64,000 bases of DNA from Cunninghamia lanceolata (taxonomy: Eukaryota > Streptophyta > Pinopsida > Cupressales > Cupressaceae), in contig BSBN01000047.1 of NCBI GenBank assembly GCA_027924645.1, positions 558,001 to 622,000 on the forward strand, in the 5' to 3' direction. Every line of letters begins with the position of its first letter. Position 1 is the first letter of the stretch. The notes under the pieces were generated by a model, which was given only the letters and a program-made list of their open reading frames with translations, was not told the origin of the DNA and searched no databases. Shown here in pieces: positions 49,490 to 61,994 of this stretch. The position numbers were made by a program, and so were the translations under genes.

Positions 49490-52365
49490 TGCAATAGTGC
49501 CTCTATTTTGAAGAAGAGAGCTTCAGATTCTTCATCCTCACCATTGGAACTAGCAGCCAAAAAGATTGTAGTATCTACTTCCAATGGTCATGTATTATGG
49601 GTACCCAAGGGTGCTCATTCTATGGAAATGAAACTTCCTACTAAGAAAACAATGTTATGGCACTAAAGGCTTGGCCACATTGGTGAAAAGGGTTTGAAGA
49701 CCCAAGAAAATAAAAACCTCGTTGAGGGTATGAATGATTGTAACCTTGAGTTTGATTTCTGCGGACACTGCATATATGGAAAATAAAATCGTGTTCAATT
49801 TTACCATAGTTCTCATAAATCTTATGAGGTGTTAGATCATATTCATTCTAATATTTTTGGTCCTGTTAATGTTCCCTTGATTTCAAAATCTGTGTATTTT
49901 GTTTCATTTTTTTATGACTACAGTAGAAGGACATGGGTATATTTCCTTAGGAGTAAATCTGAATTTTTTGCAAGATTCAAAGAGTTTAAGGCTCTTGTTG
50001 AGAATCAGAAAGACATAAAGATTAAATGTTTGAGAACTGACAATGGTGGTGAGTTTTTCTCAGCAGTTTTTGACAAGTTCTGTAAAGAACAAGGTATTTA
50101 GAGGAATAAGACAACTCCGTATACCCCTCATCAAAATGGAGTTGCAAAAAGAATGAATAAAATGTTGATGGAGAGGGATAGGAGCATGTTAAGTGTAGCT
50201 AGCCTAGAAAAAAAAAATTGGGTTGAAGTTGTTGCTACCGCTTGTTACCTGATTAACAGGTCTTCTACATCGGCGCTCGTTAACAAGACCCCTATGGAGG
50301 CATGGTCTAGAAAGAAGCCTTCATTGAGACATCTTTGAGTATTTGGTTGTGAGGCATATGCACATGTGCCTAAGGAGAAGAGGTCCAAGTTGGAGAATAA
50401 GGCAATTAAATGTATCTTCATCAGTTATGGTATCAGTGTGAAAGGGTACAAGCTATGGGATCGAGTGGCCGAAAGAGTTCTATATAGAAAAAGTGTGATC
50501 TTCAAAGAGCTCAATCCTTCTTCTGTTGTTTTACAGCCAGAGAAAGAAGAAAAGAAAGAAGATGTGATTCAGCTTCCTCCCACCCCTGAGAAAGTTGAAC
50601 CGAAGACACCAGTTGGACTGATGATGAGGAGAACTCTAGCAGCTCTGAAAGTTCAAAAGAAGAAAATGAAGAACCTCAACCTCAACTTGTAAGGAGGTCC
50701 ACAAGAATAAGGTGACAACCTAAAAGGTTTGGTTATTTGTTGAATGATTCCAGTTGTATTTTTGTTTTGATTTCTAATACTGATGATCCTAGGACTGTAA
50801 GGGAGGCTATGGGTATGAAAGATGCAGGTTCCTGGAAGGAGGCCATGGAAGAAGAGATGGCTTCTTTGGAGAAGAATAATACTTGGGACCTAGTACCTTT
50901 GCCTAAAGGAAGAAAGCCTGTTGGATGTAAATGGGTGTTTAAGAAAAAGTTTAGTTCAGATGGCATCATTAAGAAATATAAGGCAAGGTTGGTCGCAAAG
51001 GGATATTCACAGGTGGAGGGAATTGACTACGATGAGATTTTCTCTCCATTTGTAAAGCTGACATCTATTCGGTTCTTGTTATCTCTTGAAGCAGCATATG
51101 ATTTAGAGGTGGAGCAGATGGATATGAAGACAACATTCCTTCATAAAGATTTAGAGGAGGAGGTTTATATGTCATAGCCAGAGCACTACATTGTGAAAGG
51201 TAAAGAAAATTTGGTTTGCAAGTTAAAAAAGTCTATGTATAGTCTTAAGCAGTCTCCTAGGATGTGGTACCAAAAGTTTGTTGCCTTTGTGTTGAGTATT
51301 GGATTTCTGAGACCGAAATTAGATCATTGTGTTTGCTTCAAGTTTGATAATCATCATATTCTCATTATAGTGTTGTATGTTGATGATATGTTGCTAATTG
51401 GGAATGGTAAAGGTTTGATTTCTGATTTGAAGTCCCAGTTGTCAGAAAATTTTGAAATGAAAAATTTAGGGGCAGCCAGGTACACTATGGGAATGGAAAT
51501 CAGAAGAGACAGAGGAAACAGAAAACTTAGGTTAAGCCAGAGTAAGTATGTGAAGACTGTGTTGGAGAGATTCAGCATGGCAGATTGTAGAGCATTCAGT
51601 GTTCCTACTTCTTTGGGGAAAAAGTTATCTATTAATGATTGTCCAAAGTCTCCTTCTGAGATGGAGGACATGAGAAGAGTACCTTATGCTAGTGTGGTTG
51701 GTAGTTTGATGTATGTGATAGTCTGTACAAGACCAGACATTGCCCAAGTAGTGGGAGTCCTTAGTCGATTCATGGCTAATCCTAGATGGGTACTTTGGGA
51801 TACAGTTAAGAGAGTGCTCAGATATTTGTAGGGTACTTCCAAGTATTCTGTATGTTATCATGGTTATCCTACAGGACCTAAGCATTCTATGAGTTTTCAT
51901 GGATTTGTGGATTCATATTGGGCAGTTAACATTGACAGTAGGAGATCCACCAATGCTTATGTGTTTACTATGTTTGGTGGTGCTATTAGTTGGATGAGTA
52001 AGTGGCAACCTATGGTCGCTTTGTCCATGACTGAAGTAGAGTACATGACAGGTACCCATTCTTTTAACGAAGCCATTTAGCTTAAGAGATTGTGTTCTGA
52101 CATTGGGTTTGATGCAAGGAAGATTACCATTTCTTGTGACAGCTAGAGTGCCATATGTTTGGTGAAAAGTCCTACTTTCCATGCAAGGACCAAGCACATT
52201 GATGTGCAGTACCACTTTGTATGAGATATGGTAGAGGATGGGAAGGTGAATTTGGAGAAGATTGATACTTTGGCGAATGTTACCGATTCCTTGACTAAGC
52301 CCGTGAGCACAGAGAAGTTCAAATGGTGTTCGGAGTCTATGGACCTCTTGGCCCCTAGCAATTAA
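49490..52365 (+). pseudogene. Copia-1 pol (integrase, RT, RNase H)
   Basis: Pre-integrase LWH.RLGHIGEKGL near 49655, integrase core with [35 protein letters not shown] and TPYTPHQNGVAKRMN, then the linker FGCEAYAHVPKEKRSK. Reverse transcriptase from about 50830: WKEAMEEEMASLEKNNTWDL, KYKARLVAKGYSQVEGIDY, QMDMKTTFLHKDLEEEVYM, VLYVDDMLLIGN (intact YVDD), GSLMYVIVCTRPDIAQVVGV. RNase H: FVDSYWAVNIDSRRSTNAYV and ALSMTEVEYM. Stops lie at about 50099, 50336, 51175, 51829 and 52078, and one frameshift near 50620 between integrase and RT. The last codon is before TAA at 52363-52365. Confidence 0.93.
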
Positions 52366-52413
52366 ATCATATTATTCTATTGGCTCTTGTAAGGTGTTCG
52401 ACAAGTGGGAGAA

Positions 52414-52783
52414 TATTGGGAATTAAGGTGTCTCAACGTTACAATTCCTAGCATTGATTATTTTGATTATTTATTTGTTTATTTATTTATTTATTTGCCT
52501 ATGATGTAATTTATGTTGCACATCCTATTTTGTCATTTAGTGTGAAGTGGCATGGTGAGTTGTCACTCAACTTGTAATGTGACTAGGATGGTCAACTTAT
52601 CCCATGTGGAGAACAGGCGTCCCATATTGTGGTAGAGGTTTTCTACCATGTGTCAGCATCTTGTGAAGTGTGTAAGGAGTTATGATGCGTAAGTGTTATG
52701 ATAGATTCCTATGACAGATTCTATGACATGTAAGAGCCATGCATGGAAGATTCTATGACAGGTGAAGACAAGTGTCGAAGAGC
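52414..52783 (+). repeat. Copia-1 3' LTR, first part
   Basis: Begins TATTGGGAATTAAGG (TG mutated to TA) and matches the 5' LTR up to the copia-2 insertion point. The TATTTATT run is longer here than in the 5' copy. Confidence 0.92.
52779..52783. repeat. Copia-2 target-site duplication, left (AGAGC)
   Basis: Matches 59083-59087. The empty site is visible in the copia-1 5' LTR near 47485 (aaagagcatctttgagg). Confidence 0.93.
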
Positions 52784-53228
52784 TGTTAGTGTAGGTTTTT
52801 TATTCTTTTTTATAAGGTTTTTCCTACACATTTATTTAAGCTTGCTTAGGTTAATAAAGCATGTTTTATTAGGTGAGAGGATTATGAGGTGTCACCTTCC
52901 TACATGTGAGCATCTATTAGCTATCGTGGAAAGATACTTTGCCATCTTTAGTCTGATAGATGGTTGCTCCTCATTGGTCGGTGTTGCCACCTCGTCCCTC
53001 TCCCTAGTCTATATAAGCATGCTCCCTAGCTTGTATTTTCATCCATGTTGAATGCATAGTATTGTTACTCTACTATTCTCTTGTGTTGAACTCTCATCAA
53101 CTTTTGCATCTCATCAACTTTTTCATGTCTCTCAGAATCGTTGATTTGCTTTCATTTGCATTTCAGTTTATGTAGCTTAGATCTCTCTTTGAAATTCTAG
53201 TTTTCAATCTTATTCAAGATTTCTAACA
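52784..53228 (+). repeat. Copia-2 5' LTR
   Basis: Pairs with 58639-59082. It holds a TATA-like box ctatataagcatgc near 53008. Confidence 0.93.
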
Positions 53229-53240
53229 TGGTATCAGAGC
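53229..53240 (+). promoter_or_regulatory. Copia-2 primer-binding site
   Basis: TGGTATCAGAGC directly after the LTR. Confidence 0.9.
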
Positions 53241-54383
53241 TTTAGTTTGAGATTTTTGAGTTCATTTGATTCATGATTGAGAGATTGAGTTCTGTAAGAT
53301 CTTGTCAATCATGTATGCTCTTCTCTTGCGTTTTATAATGATTTGGAGAATCAAAAAGGATATAACAAGACCCATTAACCCTTTTATTTTTGCATGCAAT
53401 TTTTTGTAAGATCTAGGTGATTGCAACATTTATGATTACATTGGTAGCGTTTCTGGTTGTTCCAAATCCAGAAATGGCTTTCATTTCATTTGATTTGGAG
53501 ATCGTGTGAAAAAGTTGCAAACGGGGGTTTGAAGATCATATTTTGTGAAGCATATTTCAAAAGGGATATTTTCAGGCCAAAAGAACATTTCCATTATTTT
53601 TGGAAGGCCCAAAAAACCCCCATTTCCATATAAAGTTCATGCATATCAGACACTAGAAGCTTTGTATGTCATTTTTTCCTTGTTGAAGACATTTTTTTAC
53701 ACTGGGGCCACATCCTCTGCGAATGATAAAGAAACCTGCCTTCTGGGTTTCATTCCTCGCATCAAAAAACTATCTAGGTATCAGTTAGTTTTTTCATGCA
53801 TTCAATAAATCATTCAAAAATTGCATCAGAAAGCTTCAGTTGGACCCCTCACAATTGCAGTTTTCATTTTTACCTCTGATCTTCAAACGGCTCATTCTCA
53901 GCCATATAGAGGTATTTTTCAGTGAAACATTTTTTGAAAAATTTCATTCTCTTTGTAGTGGTAAAATCATTTTTTTCTCAAATGATCCCATTTTTCTAGA
54001 ATTTAAGTTCTCTCATCAGATCTAAAGGACAGTCCTCATTTTTTAACTTTAAACTACTATAACTTTCTCATATGATCTCGTATCAAGGTCATTCTTTTTT
54101 TGAAAGTGGATATTTTTCTGAGCACTACACATTTATGTAGGTTTGAAGTTGTCATTTAGATTTTTTTGTACCTTCAGTATTTGGGTCCATTTTTGGACAT
54201 TTGTATAACTCTAGAAAACAAATCCAACATTGTAAACACACTCATCTATGAAGTGCCAAAACATATTTTCTGGGGGGGGCTCTATTGTTTGAGTGAAAAG
54301 AGGGGGTGTCTTGAGTGTGTTCTTTCTTCATTCCCTTTGAGCTCTCTTTCCTACAAAACAACAATCTTTACTTCTGCATTAAA
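53241..54383 (+). other. Copia-2 leader
   Basis: An untranslated leader of about 1.1 kb between primer site and gag, rich in T tracts. The frames in it (for example 53545-53808) are not supported. Confidence 0.55.
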
Positions 54384-55688
54384 ATGGATCAATTAATAAT
54401 GCCTATACTCACACCCTATAACTACTATGAGTGGAGGTCTAAAATGAGAATCTATCTTAAGAAGCTAGGGTTGTTTAGAGTAACTATGGGTTTAGAAATT
54501 GAACCATCTCTAATTGCAGAAAAGCCTAAATGGTTTAACAAACTTGATGAAGCTTTTGGAACCTTATGTATGTTTGTATCTCTGGATTTACTTTTTCATA
54601 TTGAGTCTACTACAACACCACAAGATGTTTGGACTACCTTGGAAAACCTCTTTGGTGCACAAGATTAACTTAGAGGATATTTACTGAAGAATGAGTTGAT
54701 AGGGTTAAATCCATTTGATACAATTCAGGATTTCTTCACAAAACTAAAGGCTTTATTATTGCAGTTGAAGCAATGTGGGATAGAGAAGAAAGATAGTCAA
54801 TTAATTCTTAGCATTATTTCTAAACTTGGTTCCAACTACTCTGTGTTTGTTTCTACATTCTATGCCACTAAAAGTGCCTTAGGAACCACATATAAGATGC
54901 CTTCTTTAGATGATTTTGCAAATGAACTCACTAAAGAGAAAGACAAGTTGGTTCAAATGGTCACAATTAAGCCCTCTAAATCTCATGCCTTGGATGCAAA
55001 TCAGGGCACTAAAGATCAAAAAGGGTCTGGTAAGCAAGATAAGAAACAAAAGAACCAAGGATAAAAGAAGCAAGAACATAAACAAGTTGCTCCAAACACA
55101 ACTAATAATGCCTCTTCTTCAAAAGGTGACAAGCCCAAGAAGGAGAAAACTCAGTGTTCCTATTGTAAGAAACTTGGTCATGATGAGAATATGTGTCTAA
55201 AGAAGCAGATTGATCACTTGACCCATCTTCTAGAAAAGAACAACATCAATGTGCCTGATTCTGTCAAGCAGTGTTCATCTCAAGAATCTTCAAAGGACAT
55301 AGATAAAAGTAAGGGGAAAGGAAAGGGCAAGGCCCTAGTTGCTGTTGCTTCTCAACCAGATTCTTGGATTGTTGATTCAGGTGCTTCGCACCATATGGCT
55401 TCATCATAAGGCAATTTTTCCTCCTTGGAGTCATGTTCTTTGCCATCTATTTTACTAAGTGATGATACTTTTGTAGAGGTAAAAGGGAGAGGGTCTGTTG
55501 ATGTGGGGGATGGCACATTTCATGATTTTCTATGTGTGCCCTCATTATCAACTAATCTCCTATCTATCTATCAGATCACTCACACCGGCGCTGGCAAACG
55601 GGTTGAGTTTACTCCAGACATAGTGGTTATCAGTGAGATGCACAATGGGTCTACAATTGCTGTGGGCAAGGCTGATCATCAGTCCTGA
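54384..55688 (+). pseudogene. Copia-2 gag and protease
   Basis: ATG at 54384: MDQLIMPILTPYNYYEWRSK, then a gag core with TTPQDVWTTLENLFGAQD and FDTIQDFFTKLKALLLQLKQ. The zinc knuckle is CSYCKKLGHDENMC (CX2CX4HX4C) and the protease site WIVDSGASHHMASS. All pieces share one frame, broken by stops at about 54666, 55062 and 55407. Ends in the pre-integrase region. Confidence 0.92.
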
Positions 55689-58475
55689 CTGTGTCACTTT
55701 TCTCACTTTATTCCTAATTCTCCTTCACTTTCTTTGCTTACTCTCTCAAAAGAGGTGAACAGCCTATGGCATTAGCGGTTTGGCCACTTGAACTACCATT
55801 ACTTACAGCAGCTCCGTCAACAAGATAGGGCTTCAGGGTTGCCTTCTATTTGGTATTCTGATGGATTTTTCTAGGGATGCATTCTTGGTAATCATCTTGA
55901 AGAAAAATTTGATAAAGGCAAAGCATGGAGGGCCACACAACTCTTGGAATTAGTACATAGTGACCTTATGGGTCTGTTGCCACATCCTTCTTTCAACAGG
56001 GCTCGATATGTCTTGACATTCATTAATGATCTTTCCAGATATACATGGGTATACTTTCTCAAACACAAGTCTGAGGTCTTTGAATAATTTCAAGACTTCA
56101 AAGATTTTGTAGAGAAATAGTCTGGGAAGGCCATCAAGATTTTGCGTACGGACAATGGGGGGAATATGTCAACCAGAGGATTGAACAATTTTGTGCCTCA
56201 GAGGGCATTGATCTTCAGAATATAGATCCTTACACTCCACAACAGAATGGTGTCACAGAGAGAAAGAATAGGTCCTTGAAAGAGATGGCTACATGTATGA
56301 TTCATTCTAGGTCGATGGCACCTTAGTATTGGGTAAAGGCCATCAATTGTGTGTGCTATATCCAGAATCGGGTTCCTCATCGAGCTGTAAAGGGGGTCAC
56401 TCCTTTCCAAGCTTGGACCAGTCGGAAGCCAACAATGAAGCACTTTTGAGTGTTTGGATCTCCTGCATGGGCCCACATTCTAGCAGAGAAATGCAAGGCT
56501 TTGGATCCACAAAGCAAGCCTTTCATATTTGTTGGGTACCTCGATGGTGTCAAGGGCTACAAGCTTCTCCACCCTACCACACATGAGCTTTTCATTGAGA
56601 GGAGTGTTCAGTTTGAGGAGGAATCTTCCATATCTTCCAACACTTCTCCTTCTTCTATCACTTTGGAGACACAACGACATGATGATAGTTCTTTCGAGGA
56701 TCTTAATCCTCCTACACCACATGAGGAGTCTTCTTCCTCCACTTCAGATGGCAAAGATGATGCTGAGGTCATTTCCTCCTCCTCTTCGAGTCATCATTCA
56801 GAGGATGGTGATTCTCCTCTAGGTTCTCCATCTATTGGGCCTCTTTGGGCTCATCAGACTTTGGAGTCAACAGGTAATTGGGTTGGTGATCCTTCAGATG
56901 CAAGAAGAACAAGGTCACAGTTTGAGCAGGTTCCTCATCTCTTCTTTGCTTCAGCTTCTAATCCACAATCCTTTAGGGAAGTTTCTAGTGTCCCCAAGTG
57001 GGATGCTACTATGAAGGAAGAGTTTAGTTCCTTGGAGAGGAACCACACTTGGGATTTAGTCCCTCTTCCTAAGGGAAGAAAAATTGTTCAATGTAAGTGG
57101 ATCTATCGAACAAAATTTGATGCAGATGGGTCGGTCGATAAATATAAGGCCCACCTGGTTGCAAAAGGATTCTCCCAGGTTCCTGGGATTGACTACTCTG
57201 AGACTTTTGCATTAGTTGCCAAAATGAATTCAATCTGACTTGTCCTTGCCATTGTTGTAGCCCATCGCTAGGAAGTTCATCAGATGGATGTGAAGAGTGT
57301 TTTTCTTCACAATGACCTTCAGGAGGAGATATATATGGTGCAGCCACAGGGGTTTGTGCAGGATCCTTCACTTCTCTGCTGACTTCAGAAGTCTTTCTAT
57401 GGCCTTAAATAGGTCCCTTGAGCCTGGTATGCCAAGATGGACTCCTTCCTTCTATCAATTGGGTTCACTTGATGCCATTTTGATCTGAATGTCTACATTT
57501 TGTAGTAGGATGATACTCTCACTTTCCTTGTTCTCTATTTTGATCGCTTGTTGATTACAGGGAGTTCCTCATCCACCATCAAGACAGTGAAAACTACCCT
57601 TCATGATTAGTTTCTGATGTCTAACTTAGGTCTTCTTCATTACTTCTTGGGAATTGAGATTACACAATCTTCGGCTAGTATCCTTCTTTCTCAGCCCAAG
57701 TATGCTCTTGGTATGCTTTCTAGATTTGGCATGGCTAACTATAAGCATGCGCCGACTCCATTTCTGTCAAGGGTCAAACTTGAGGCTTCTTGTTCTTCAC
57801 CTTTGGTAGATGCTACGTTATATCACCAATTGGTTAGGAGTCTCATATACTTGACTCACACGAGGCCTGATATTTCATATGTCATGGGCCTAGTCTCCAG
57901 GTTCATACAGGAGCCACATGAGCTGCATTGGAAAGAAGATAAGTGGATTCTTCACTATGTATAGGGCACTCATAGTTATGGGATTCATTATGCAGTGGGC
58001 ATGGATATTGACTTGGTGGGATACACAGATTCAGATTAGGCGGGCAATTCTCAGGATCGCAAGTCTACTTCAGGGTATTGCTTCTCTCTTGGTTCTGGTC
58101 TGATTTCTTGGTCAATCAAGAAGCAATCTGCTAATGTTCTTTCATCTACAGAGGCTGAGTATCAAGGTATAGTTAATGCTGCTACTGAGGCCATTTGGCA
58201 TTTCCTTTAGGAAGCCTACAGTCATCTTTTGTGACAACTAGAGTGCTATTCAGATCTCTTGCAATCCGGTCCATCATCAATGGACCAAACACATTGAGAT
58301 TCACATGCAGTACATTCAGGAGCTAATTCATGAGCAGGTTATTGACCTTCAGTATTGTCCAACATCAGATCAGTCTACAGACATCTTCACCAAACCCTTT
58401 ACTGAGAGTAAGTTCATTCATTTGCAATCTTTGCTTAGGGTGCGGCAGGTGTCCTCCATGGTGGGGGCTTCTTAG
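55689..58475 (+). pseudogene. Copia-2 pol (integrase, RT, RNase H)
   Basis: Integrase: LVHSDLMGLLPHPSFNRARY, DLSRYTWVYFLKHKSEVFE, ILRTDNGG followed by a frameshift near 56160, then YTPQQNGVTERKNRSLKEM. RT (56950 on): WDATMKEEFSSLERNHTWDL, KWIYRTKFDADGSVDKYKAH, LVAKGFSQVPGIDYSETFAL, HQMDVKSVFLHNDLQEEIYM. The catalytic YVDD is altered to YFDR near 57540. Later come LGIEITQSSASILLSQPKYA, RSLIYLTHTRPDISYVMGLV and the RNase H end STEAEYQGIVNAATEAIW. More than ten stops and frameshifts are present. The frame ends with TAG at 58473-58475. Confidence 0.92.
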
Positions 58476-58638
58476 CTCCTTCTTTCATTCTCTCTCTATT
58501 TTGGGGAGGTGTCTCTCTTTTGTGGCCGGGGGGGTGGGCTACTTCTCTTTTGGGGGGAATTCATTATAGATGGGTACCTCATCATGCTTCATTTGTGGAG
58601 ACCCATTTCTTTACCCACGTGAGCTATGCTTAAGGGGT

Positions 58639-59082
58639 TGTTAGTGTAGGCTTTTTATTCCTTTTTATAAGGTTTTTCCTACACATTTATTTAAGCTTGC
58701 TTAGGTTAATAAAGCATGTTTTATTAGGTGAGAGGATTATGAGGTGTCACCTTGCTATATGTGAGCATCCATTTGCTATCTTGGGAAGATACTTTGCTAT
58801 CTTTAGTCTGATATATGGTTGCTCCTCATTGGTCGGTGTTGCCACCTCCTCCCTCTCCCTGGTCTATATAAGCATGCTCCCTAGCTTGTATTTTCATCCA
58901 TGTTGAATGCATAGTATTATTACTCTACTATTCTCTTATGTTGAGCTCTTATTGCATTTGCATCTCATCGACTTTTGCATGTCTCTCAGAATCACTAGTT
59001 TGCTTTTATTTGCATTTCAGTTTATGTATCTTAGATCTCTCTTTCAGATTCTTGTTTTCAATCTTATTCAAGATTTCTAACA
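58639..59082 (+). repeat. Copia-2 3' LTR
   Basis: Preceded by the purine tract taaggggt. Ends TTTCTAACA, followed by AGAGC. Confidence 0.93.
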
Positions 59083-59087
59083 AGAGC

Positions 59088-59762
59088 ATCTTTGAGGAAG
59101 GCATCTTTGGGCACCCAAGGTGGGTTATGATAAGTTGTAAGAGGAATATGCTATGTTTAGTTAGTTATGACAGATTCTATTACAACTATAAGAGTTGTCA
59201 TGTATGACAGTTGTAAGGTGCGTAAGAGCATCTATCATAGTCTATCTTGGGATTAGGCACCCACATTGGGAAGGCATGTTGTGACAAGTGTAAAAATGTT
59301 GTTGTAATGTTGGACAAGTGTCCCTAGGCCTAGGTAATGGGCCATGAGGCCAAGTTGGATGCCCATCTCTAGATGTTTCTCATTTTTGCCTTATAAACTC
59401 TATAAAACAAGTGCTTGGAGTTGTAGTATGCATTGTGTATTAACAGGTACTGTTATGTTGTCGGAATAACTCTAGAAATAATCATTGAAGACTCTTAAGA
59501 GCTTGCATTGCAAGTGTATTATAAACTATTATTAATTCAATAATACATTGTGCAGGTTTTGAAGTGTGGGTTTTTCTCCCGTAAGGGTTTTCCCCATGTA
59601 TATCTTGTGTCTCTCTTGCATTCTTGTGTTGTGTTTGCTATTGTAATCTCTGTGTTAATCACATAACATAACTGTAACTGTAAGGATTTTAAAGAATTTG
59701 CATACTTCTCCCCTCATTAGATTGGTGTAGGAAGTGTGTTCTGCGTACCTTGCTTCCTTTCA
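59088..59762 (+). repeat. Copia-1 3' LTR, second part
   Basis: Continues the copia-1 LTR (atctttgaggaaggcatctt) to TTTCA at 59762, followed by the AAAAG duplication. Confidence 0.92.
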
Positions 59763-59767
59763 AAAAG

Positions 59768-60204
59768 ATGATAAGATAATGTTGGAAAATTTTAATTTCC
59801 TTAAAACATAGGAAGTTGATGTGTGTGTAAGTATGATGGATCTTGAGAAGTATAGAAATATAGAGGAAGTATGCATGATGAGATTTAGAATTGTAGAGCG
59901 ACAAGGTATGACTGAGATGGTGAGGATGGAAATCTTTAATTTCCATAAAGTTGATTATTTTGACTTGCATACAAATGAAATGGAATGGAAACTAGAAGTT
60001 TGGTGGAGGTGGTTGGATTATGGTGGGTGAAATCCCATGACAAGAGGAAGTGAAATGGAGAGCAGTAAGATGAGAAGGAGTGATGAGTGGAGTGGAATTT
60101 GGAGGAGGAGGTCGGGTTATGGTGGACACAAGTCCACGAGAGGAGAGAGGAATGGTACTTATCCCAGCCAAATGCTAGAAGAGGCAAAAGAAAATGTTTT
60201 CTGA
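59768..60204 (+). pseudogene. LARD-like internal ORF, C-terminal part
   Basis: Continues the frame of 45852-47142 after copia-1: DDKIMLENFNFLK, a TAG, then MMDLEKYRNIEEVCMMRFRI, MEIFNFHKVDYFDL, WWRWLDYGG, TGA, and a Gly/Arg/Ser tail to the stop TGA at 60202-60204. No domain recognised. Confidence 0.5.
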
Positions 60205-60318
60205 GATACCTACTTCAGTGACGGAGTTTGTTGTAGGTTGTTTACAACCTAGAAGGATAGTTCTACTATTCATCTCCATTTTGTGAGCCTATGCTCATAA
60301 ACTTTTACCCAGTGTGTC

Positions 60319-61994
60319 TGATGCAGGAGCATCTGGGTCCATGAGCAATCAACATCAACCAAAAACATTTCAGGTTTTTAGTTTTAGTTTTAGTTCAATT
60401 TTTGTTGTGCTTTGTCTTCTTTTGTGTTGGTTTTGGTCTTTTTCTTCAGGGGGCAAATTCTTATTAATTCAACCAAGTTAAGGACACCATCTTGTAGAAG
60501 ACCTAATTAGGTATCTCCAGTTTCATTTTGGTGAAGATTGGGCAAAACATTAGCTAAGTTAAAGCCAGTCGAAGAATTTCCCAATTCACAAACTCTTAAG
60601 TTCACTAATGACTCAGTTCACTAGTGGGAACTTTCACTGACTACCCTTATAGGAAGGTTTACATTTATCTCCTAGCTACAAAGGACAGTTTGATTGGCAA
60701 GGTTTGTAGTTTAAATACTTTATCAAAAATATCACAGGTTTTCGAACTCATAAGTTAGCTGATATTCCATTTCATAAACAAGCCGTGCCAAATGTTAAGT
60801 CAAGTCCATTGGTTGGTTCGTGGAGAAGTGACATGGCCAATAGAAGAAGACTTTATTAGTTCGCAAGTTTTGAAAATGGCCGCTAAGGCGTTAAAGGGGG
60901 AAAGGAATCATTCTTACCAATATGAGTGGATCACTTAGTTGGCAGACTTTCATATTTTCAAACTAGTTCGTGACTTCCAACACTTGCTGATATGCCCTCA
61001 AAGGTTCAAGGAAGTTGCAATTCACCAATAACTAATAGTTTCCACTGACAAGAAATTGGTTTGAGAAATTTTCACTTTGTTGATAACGAAGGAAATATGC
61101 TCAAGTTTGTGAAAGCGGATTCTTGTCGATAAAGCATTCAAAGAGATGGTTCAAAAATGGACTAATTCATCAATTGAAGTGACAAAGTTTGAGTTTCACA
61201 AAGTTGGTTTTTGCCGACTAAATGGACATTGGTTCAGAAAACGCAACATTCATCGATAAGCATTTATAACTGAGGTTCAAAAAAATTGAACATTTGTCAA
61301 TAATATCTAAGTTTTAAAAAGTCTATTTTCTCTGATAGAGGCAACAAAAGATGATACAAGGCTCCATGGTTCACAAAAAGGGCATTTAGCCAATACTGTT
61401 TAGGAGCCTGAATTTGCATCAATGGTTGTGTGCACTTAGTGTTGACTGTTATGTGCTCATGAAAGGATTTAATGATGTTGGTAGCACTGAAACAATGCAA
61501 TTAACCTAACAATGCACTTTCTATTATGATAGTTTCCTAATGAATAAGGTAGTTAAATTGTTTTGGGCAGAGGATTCATAAATACCTTCTTCTACTTCTG
61601 AGGATGGGTTCAGTCAGTTGGATTGTTCAGGGTGTAATTTCCCTGGTAAAGGGAGATACATGGTAGATGATTTTGTAAAGAGGCTAATGTTGATGGGCTT
61701 GTGACGCCCAAGAAAATGGAAGAGGAATGACTAGAGGAGTTTCTTGGTAGAAAATAAATAGATTGAAGTTTTGATAAGAGAGTAGATTGATTTTGTACTC
61801 CTATAGAAACTGCATGAATGAATAAAACTGGTATTTTGTTTTGATTGTAGACTTTATCATGGCATTGAGTTGTAATTTAGAAATTTGAATAAAATTTGGA
61901 TGAATGTGTGTTGTTTATGACTTTATGCTTCCATTGTGTTGTTTGGTTGCATGATTGGGTTGCCTAATTAGGTCCCATGATCACGACTGTATCA
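60319..61994 (+). repeat. LARD-like 3' LTR (1,676 bp)
   Basis: Mate of 42027-43686. Clearly diverged: many GCCGATAA-type motifs of the 5' copy are decayed here. Confidence 0.9.

Larger units (their letters stand above)
52784..59082 (+). mobile_element. Ty1/copia retrotransposon copia-2, 6.3 kb
   Basis: LTRs of 445 and 444 bp (TGTTAGTGTAGG ... TTTCTAACA), a primer site, a 1.1-kb leader, gag-pol and a purine tract, inserted in the 3' LTR of copia-1. The LTRs look very alike, yet the pol gene has many stops, so the copy may have been defective when it inserted or was mutated since. Confidence 0.95.
47143..59762 (+). mobile_element. Ty1/copia retrotransposon copia-1 (Tork-like), hosting copia-2
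   Basis: 5' LTR 47143-48174. 3' LTR 52414-52783 continued at 59088-59762 after the copia-2 insertion. It has a primer site, gag-pol and a purine tract (caagtgggagaa at about 52402). About 6.3 kb without copia-2. The end of the pol frame (ARTKHIDVQYHFV ... KIDTLANVTDSLTKPV) suggests the Tork/Tnt1 branch. It inserted in the ORF of the LARD-like element. Confidence 0.95.
42027..61994 (+). mobile_element. Non-autonomous LTR retrotransposon (LARD-like) hosting copia-1
   Basis: Paired LTRs (42027-43686 and 60319-61994, both TGATG.AGGAGCAT ... ATCA) flank an internal region with a tRNA-Met primer site but no recognisable protease, RT or integrase. Flanking pentamers gcaag (42022-42026) and ccaag (61995-61999) look like a TSD with one change. 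Without copia-1 (12.6 kb) it is about 7.3 kb. The internal ORF is unfamiliar. Mobilisation in trans by an autonomous relative is inferred from the structure. Confidence 0.85.
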
